Below, piece after piece: positions 59,601 through 64,000 of a stretch of 64,000 nt of DNA. This DNA comes from Adineta steineri. Its lineage: Eukaryota > Rotifera > Eurotatoria > Adinetida > Adinetidae. The notes under the pieces are model-generated. The model saw only the letters and a program-made list of their open reading frames with translations. It did not search any database and was not told where the DNA came from. Every line of letters begins with the position of its first letter. Within the stretch, counting starts at the first letter, position 1. A program made the position numbers and the translations under genes. Location of the stretch: the NCBI GenBank assembly GCA_905250115.1, contig CAJNOI010000194.1:1-64000 (forward strand), read 5' to 3'.

Positions 59601-62600
59601 TACAACTCATCAATTAAAATGCAATCTTATTCGTCATCCACAATGTAAAAATCTCAAACAATGGAATAGTGGTCCGGTGAAAATAGATCCACTTGCACTT
59701 GTATCAGCAATTGAAAAATATTTACTTTTACGTGGTATAGCTAGTAGTACAATTGTAAGTAAAATACACCTGATAGTCTAATTGTTTAAAACGTTGTTAA
59801 ACATGGGTTCGAATCTATTCATCGGAGAAAAACATTGATATATCTAACTGAATATTTATTTGCCAGTTGAAGAATAAATATTTTCTCCAAAAAAGAAATT
59901 TTCAAGCATCATTGATCACTATTCTTATCATCGAATAATGATAATCAATGGGAAAATATGATAATGCTACATAATTTTTCTTTTGATTCTATTTTATAGG
60001 ATGATCCAACAAATACATTAGATGATGAAGAAAGTGAAGTATCAAATGAATCGGATACGGAAGATGTTATTAATGTTTTAACACGTTCATCAACAATGAG
60101 ATTAGAATTTTTAATAAATGATCATATTATTCCACATAATATGACAATTTATCAAGCAGTTCGACTATATAGTATTCCAACACAACGAACAGCGTAAGAC
60201 AAAATTTCAATTGTAAAGACTTCTTTTATTTATTTTCCTTTTTTTTCTGTTGAAGTGAAAATGAATCTGAAACTGATACAGATGAATCAATATTTTCTTC
60301 TTCTGCAATATGGACACGTGTACATACAATAAATTATCGTCAAGCAACAAATTCTTCATCAACAGTACCTGCTGTTAATACTGCCATTGGTGGTGCTAGT
60401 GCAACAACATCAACAAATCGTATACGACGAACAACTCATCCTCCAAATTCATCAAAAAAAACTATTAAAACATCAAAACGTTCATCTATTCCTCCGATAA
60501 TCGATGAATTATGGATTAATGGACAATATCCAAAATCGAAATCACTATTAACATTAGCACTTAATGAATCCGTTTCATCAATTTTAACAATAAATGATTT
60601 ATCATTAAATGCAATATTTCTTTTACGTATATTAAATGGTTTAAATCTTTATTGGTATGATTTATATTCTCATACAAATACAATGTTAAATCATCAAAAT
60701 TCAATATTAACACTAACATCAAAAAATGAATTTTATTCATCAAAATTAACTTCAAAAGTTAATAGACAATTACAAGATCCTGTTGTTATTATGATGGGAC
60801 AAATACCTTCATGGATAACAGAAATGGGTTATTCATGTTCATTTTTATTTCCATTTGAAACTCGACAAATGCTTTTTTATCCATGTGCCTTTGATCGTGA
60901 ACGTGCAATGCAAAGACTTTTAGATAGTTCAGATATTTTAACGCAACAACATAATAATGATCAAACAGATAGACAATCAATAATACCAAGAATTGAAAGA
61001 AAAAAAGTACAATTATCAAGAGGAAATATACTTTCTGAAATGGAAAAAATTCTTGATAATTGGAATTCAAAACATTTTCTTGAAGTTCAATATGAAGATG
61101 AAGTAAAATAAATACATTTTAATTTAAATATAAATATTGTTTTTTAGGTTGGTTTTGGTCTTGGACCAACACTTGAAGCATATTCTTTATTATCAAAAGA
61201 ATTACAGAGAAATGGATTGGAATTATGGAGAACTGATAAAATTTTTGAATCAACAAAAGGTAACATATACAGTGATTTATCTAGAGGGAGGGCAGAGACG
61301 GCAGCGCCCTCCCGGAAATCACTATCACACTCTCGAAAGGAAAAACCTAGATAAAATACTGAACATATAAAAAGAGATGAGACTACATGATGATAAACTA
61401 AAGTTGTGGAACAGTTGGGGTATTAATTTTCAGACGTAGATAACAGTGGCGGATTTAGCGGGACAGGGCGATCCCCCTTCCAAATTTTTTTGATTTTTTA
61501 CAGCAAAAATAGGTTCATATTACTTCGATTGGACTAAAAAATAGCTTTTAGCCAAAATCGCCCCCCCCCTTTCAAAATCCTAGATCCGCCACTGGTAGAT
61601 TATCACCCTCACTAACAGAACCATTCATGAGGCTATACTACATCTCCAGAGTATTTACGAAGTTTAGACCCTCAAGTGAAACCATGATTACGATAGCCTT
61701 TTCAAAAAAGAATCTATTTGAATGTATATTTAATAATTTCTTATTTTGTTTTTTGTGTATATAGATAAAGATGTTCCACTTCCTGAATATGTTGATAGTC
61801 GTAGTGGTCTTTATCCTGCTCCACTTGGTCGTAATGCTAAAGCAAGTGTTATAACAAAAATTCGTCAAAAATATAAATTTCTTGGTAAATTTATGGCAAA
61901 AGCTTTGATGGATACGAGAATGGTAATCTATTATCGATTTTAAAATTTGAAATAAATTTAATTTGTTGTTTAGATTGATATGTCATTTAGTATTGTTTTT
62001 TATAAATGGATCTTAGGACAAGAAGAAACATTAAATCTTGAAGATCTTGTTCATATTGATAGAAATCTTTATGAACAATTTAAAAAATTACAATCAATTG
62101 TTCATATACGTGATAAATTAGTGTCACAAAATCATTTAATAAATAAAATTCATAATAAAAAACGATTAAAATCAAAAGATGATTGTCAATTAGAAAATTC
62201 TCCATGTTCAAATGTATTCGATGAAAATGATGAAAGATTATATCTTGATGGATGTAAAATTGATGATTTATCACTTGTATTTACATTACCTGGTCATTCA
62301 AATATTGAATTAAAAAAAGGTGGAAAAGATTGTTTAGTTACAATTTATAATCTTGATCAATATATTAATGTAAGTAAAAAAAATTTGATTTGAAAATTTT
62401 TTATTTTTTCGTTATTTTTTAGTTGGTTGTTTATTGGACATTAGTTGAAGGTGTTCGACGTCAATTTGAATCATTCCGTGATGGTTTTAATTCTATATTT
62501 CCTATTCATCATTTAAAATGTTTTTATCCTGATGAAGTATGTAGAAATAATAATTACGAAATCTTCTTTAAAAAATTATTTTTTTTTGTCTTAGCTTCAT

Positions 62601-64000
62601 CAAGTATTTTGCGGTAGTGGTTCAACTGATTTATGGGATTTGAAAGTTTTACTTGAATCGACACGTTGTGATCATGGATATAATTTAAATAGTCGTGCTG
62701 TTAAATGGCTTTTTGATATAATGATTAATTTTGATATTGATGAACAACGAGCATTTTTACAATTTGTTACTGGTAGTCCACGGTTACCTGTTGGAGGTTA
62801 GTCTTTTCTAATGAGATCTGTATTTAATTATATATATATATATATTTAGGTTTCCGAATGTTACATCCTCCATTAACAATTGTACGAAAAACAGCTGAAA
62901 ATAGTAGTGATAATAACAATTCAGATTCATTTTTACCAAGTGTAATGACCTGTGTCAACTATCTCAAATTGCCAGATTATTCATCAAAAGAAATAATGAA
63001 AGCAAAATTGACAACAGCAATACGAGATGGTCAATATGCATTTTTACTTTCGTGAACATTTTTTTTTCTTGTTTGTACAGAAAAATCTAGAAATATACAT
63101 ATATATATATATTATAAGGTTCTTCTTCCTTTTTTCTTCGGTGTTCTTTATTTCTTCATCTTTTCTTTTTCCATTTCTCATTGTCTGCCTGCGCGCTTTG
63201 ATAAAACTGCATATATACATATATATATATATCCGAGAAAACAAAAAGCAAAAACTTATTTGATTTAAAAAGAAAGTTTGTCTAATCAAAATCATAAAGA
63301 TAAAAAGATTTGTTCTATGTAGTTATTTCGTTTTGATCAACGTTTATTCGTGTGTAGCTTTCGTTCTTTTTTTTTTCTTCTTTATCTTTATTTGGCCATC
63401 TATTACTCTGTCCTTTTTTATCGATGTTGAACTTCTCTAGTTTTTCTTCTTTAATTATATTAAAAAAAAAACATCAACAAAACATAAAGACATTCTCTTA
63501 TTCAAATAAGTACATTTAAAATTCTAGTAGTTTTCTTTTTTTTTGTGTCATTCTAGATAATAATATTCTTATCATATCGATTAATGATGCAGTTTATTGG
63601 ATGCAATGGGAATTTAAGTTTAAATGAAATGCAGAACAGGAAATAGTCGAATAAAATTATAATACAAGGCTCTTGAAAGATTATTTCAAAATAATCTATA
63701 TGAAAAATCTTCGCGATAGTAATCTATCTGAAAAATTCAAAAAGGATAACAAAACTAACGATTTTGTCTGATTTTTTTTTGAATGTAAATGTCTACCATG
63801 ATAAAATCTTTCAAAAATCTATGGCTTCATATTATGTTCGATTGATATTAGTAGCGGCCCCAAGGGCGGGCTCAGCCCACCCTGGAGTTTTTTTCAAATC
63901 TTAAAAAAACCAATGATATTCTATCTGAGCCCACCCTATTTGAAGTTTACTAGGCCTGAGCCCACCCTGTTTGAAATTTATTAGGCCCGAGCCCACCCTA

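Overview
The window is animal nuclear DNA and most likely comes from a bdelloid rotifer. It is strongly AT-rich. Its conserved genes are cut by many very short GT-AG introns (about 45-60 nt). It carries a single-copy cellular reverse-transcriptase (rvt) gene, a class known from bdelloids and fungi. It has an array of the hexamer TGTGGG, which I recall as the bdelloid telomeric repeat, plus decayed ADP-ribosyltransferase-like and ABC-transporter fragments and intronless genes that resemble bacterial families. Species cannot be named. Two runs of exactly 100 N (19952-20051 and 37966-38065) are scaffold gaps.

Layout. 1-2.7 kb: low-complexity AT-rich DNA. 2.8-12.7 kb: a block of ordinary eukaryotic genes: a MARVEL-type tetraspan protein (+), an oligoribonuclease with a second, catalytically dead copy of its domain (+), a TTLL tubulin polyglutamylase-like gene (-, 9 exons, tail-to-tail with the oligoribonuclease, 41 nt apart) and exocyst subunit Exo70 (-, 12 exons). 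14.4-16.9 kb: the rvt gene, broken by one in-frame TAA. 17.06-17.66 kb: a piggyBac-type MITE. 17.9-19.5 kb: an intronless AMP-forming acyl-CoA synthetase-like gene (-).

19.5-31 kb is repeat-dominated: about 27 copies of a 93-bp satellite, two long imperfect palindromes and an intronless caspase-like gene (-). 31-45 kb holds a segmental duplication. Copy 1 (about 31.4-37.97 kb) and copy 2 (about 38.66-44.76 kb) each carry an EMC7 gene and a long conserved noncoding flank, but have different centres: an ABCB fragment in copy 1; an ART pseudogene and a bacterial-like membrane protein gene in copy 2. Copy 1 stops exactly at the N gap, so this may be two haplotypes laid end to end rather than a true tandem duplication. 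A secreted two-module protein gene follows at 44.9 kb.

48-64 kb: a small DUF1757-like membrane protein, an atypical rhodopsin-like GPCR, and the largest gene in the window, TRIP12 (HECT ubiquitin ligase, 20 exons, predicted 2,164 aa). TRIP12 introns hold a hAT MITE and smaller hairpins. The right edge enters another repeat.

The genes do not form a pathway; each conserved gene is an independent housekeeping or signalling unit (tubulin modification, exocytosis, ER membrane insertion, ubiquitination, RNA turnover). The items most worth following are the rvt gene with its stop codon, the oligoribonuclease fused to a pseudo-exonuclease, a dispersed family of short foldbacks with telomere-like arms, and the duplication across the gap. 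All exon structures were worked out by hand from splice consensus, reading frame and recalled protein families; no search or RNA evidence was available.
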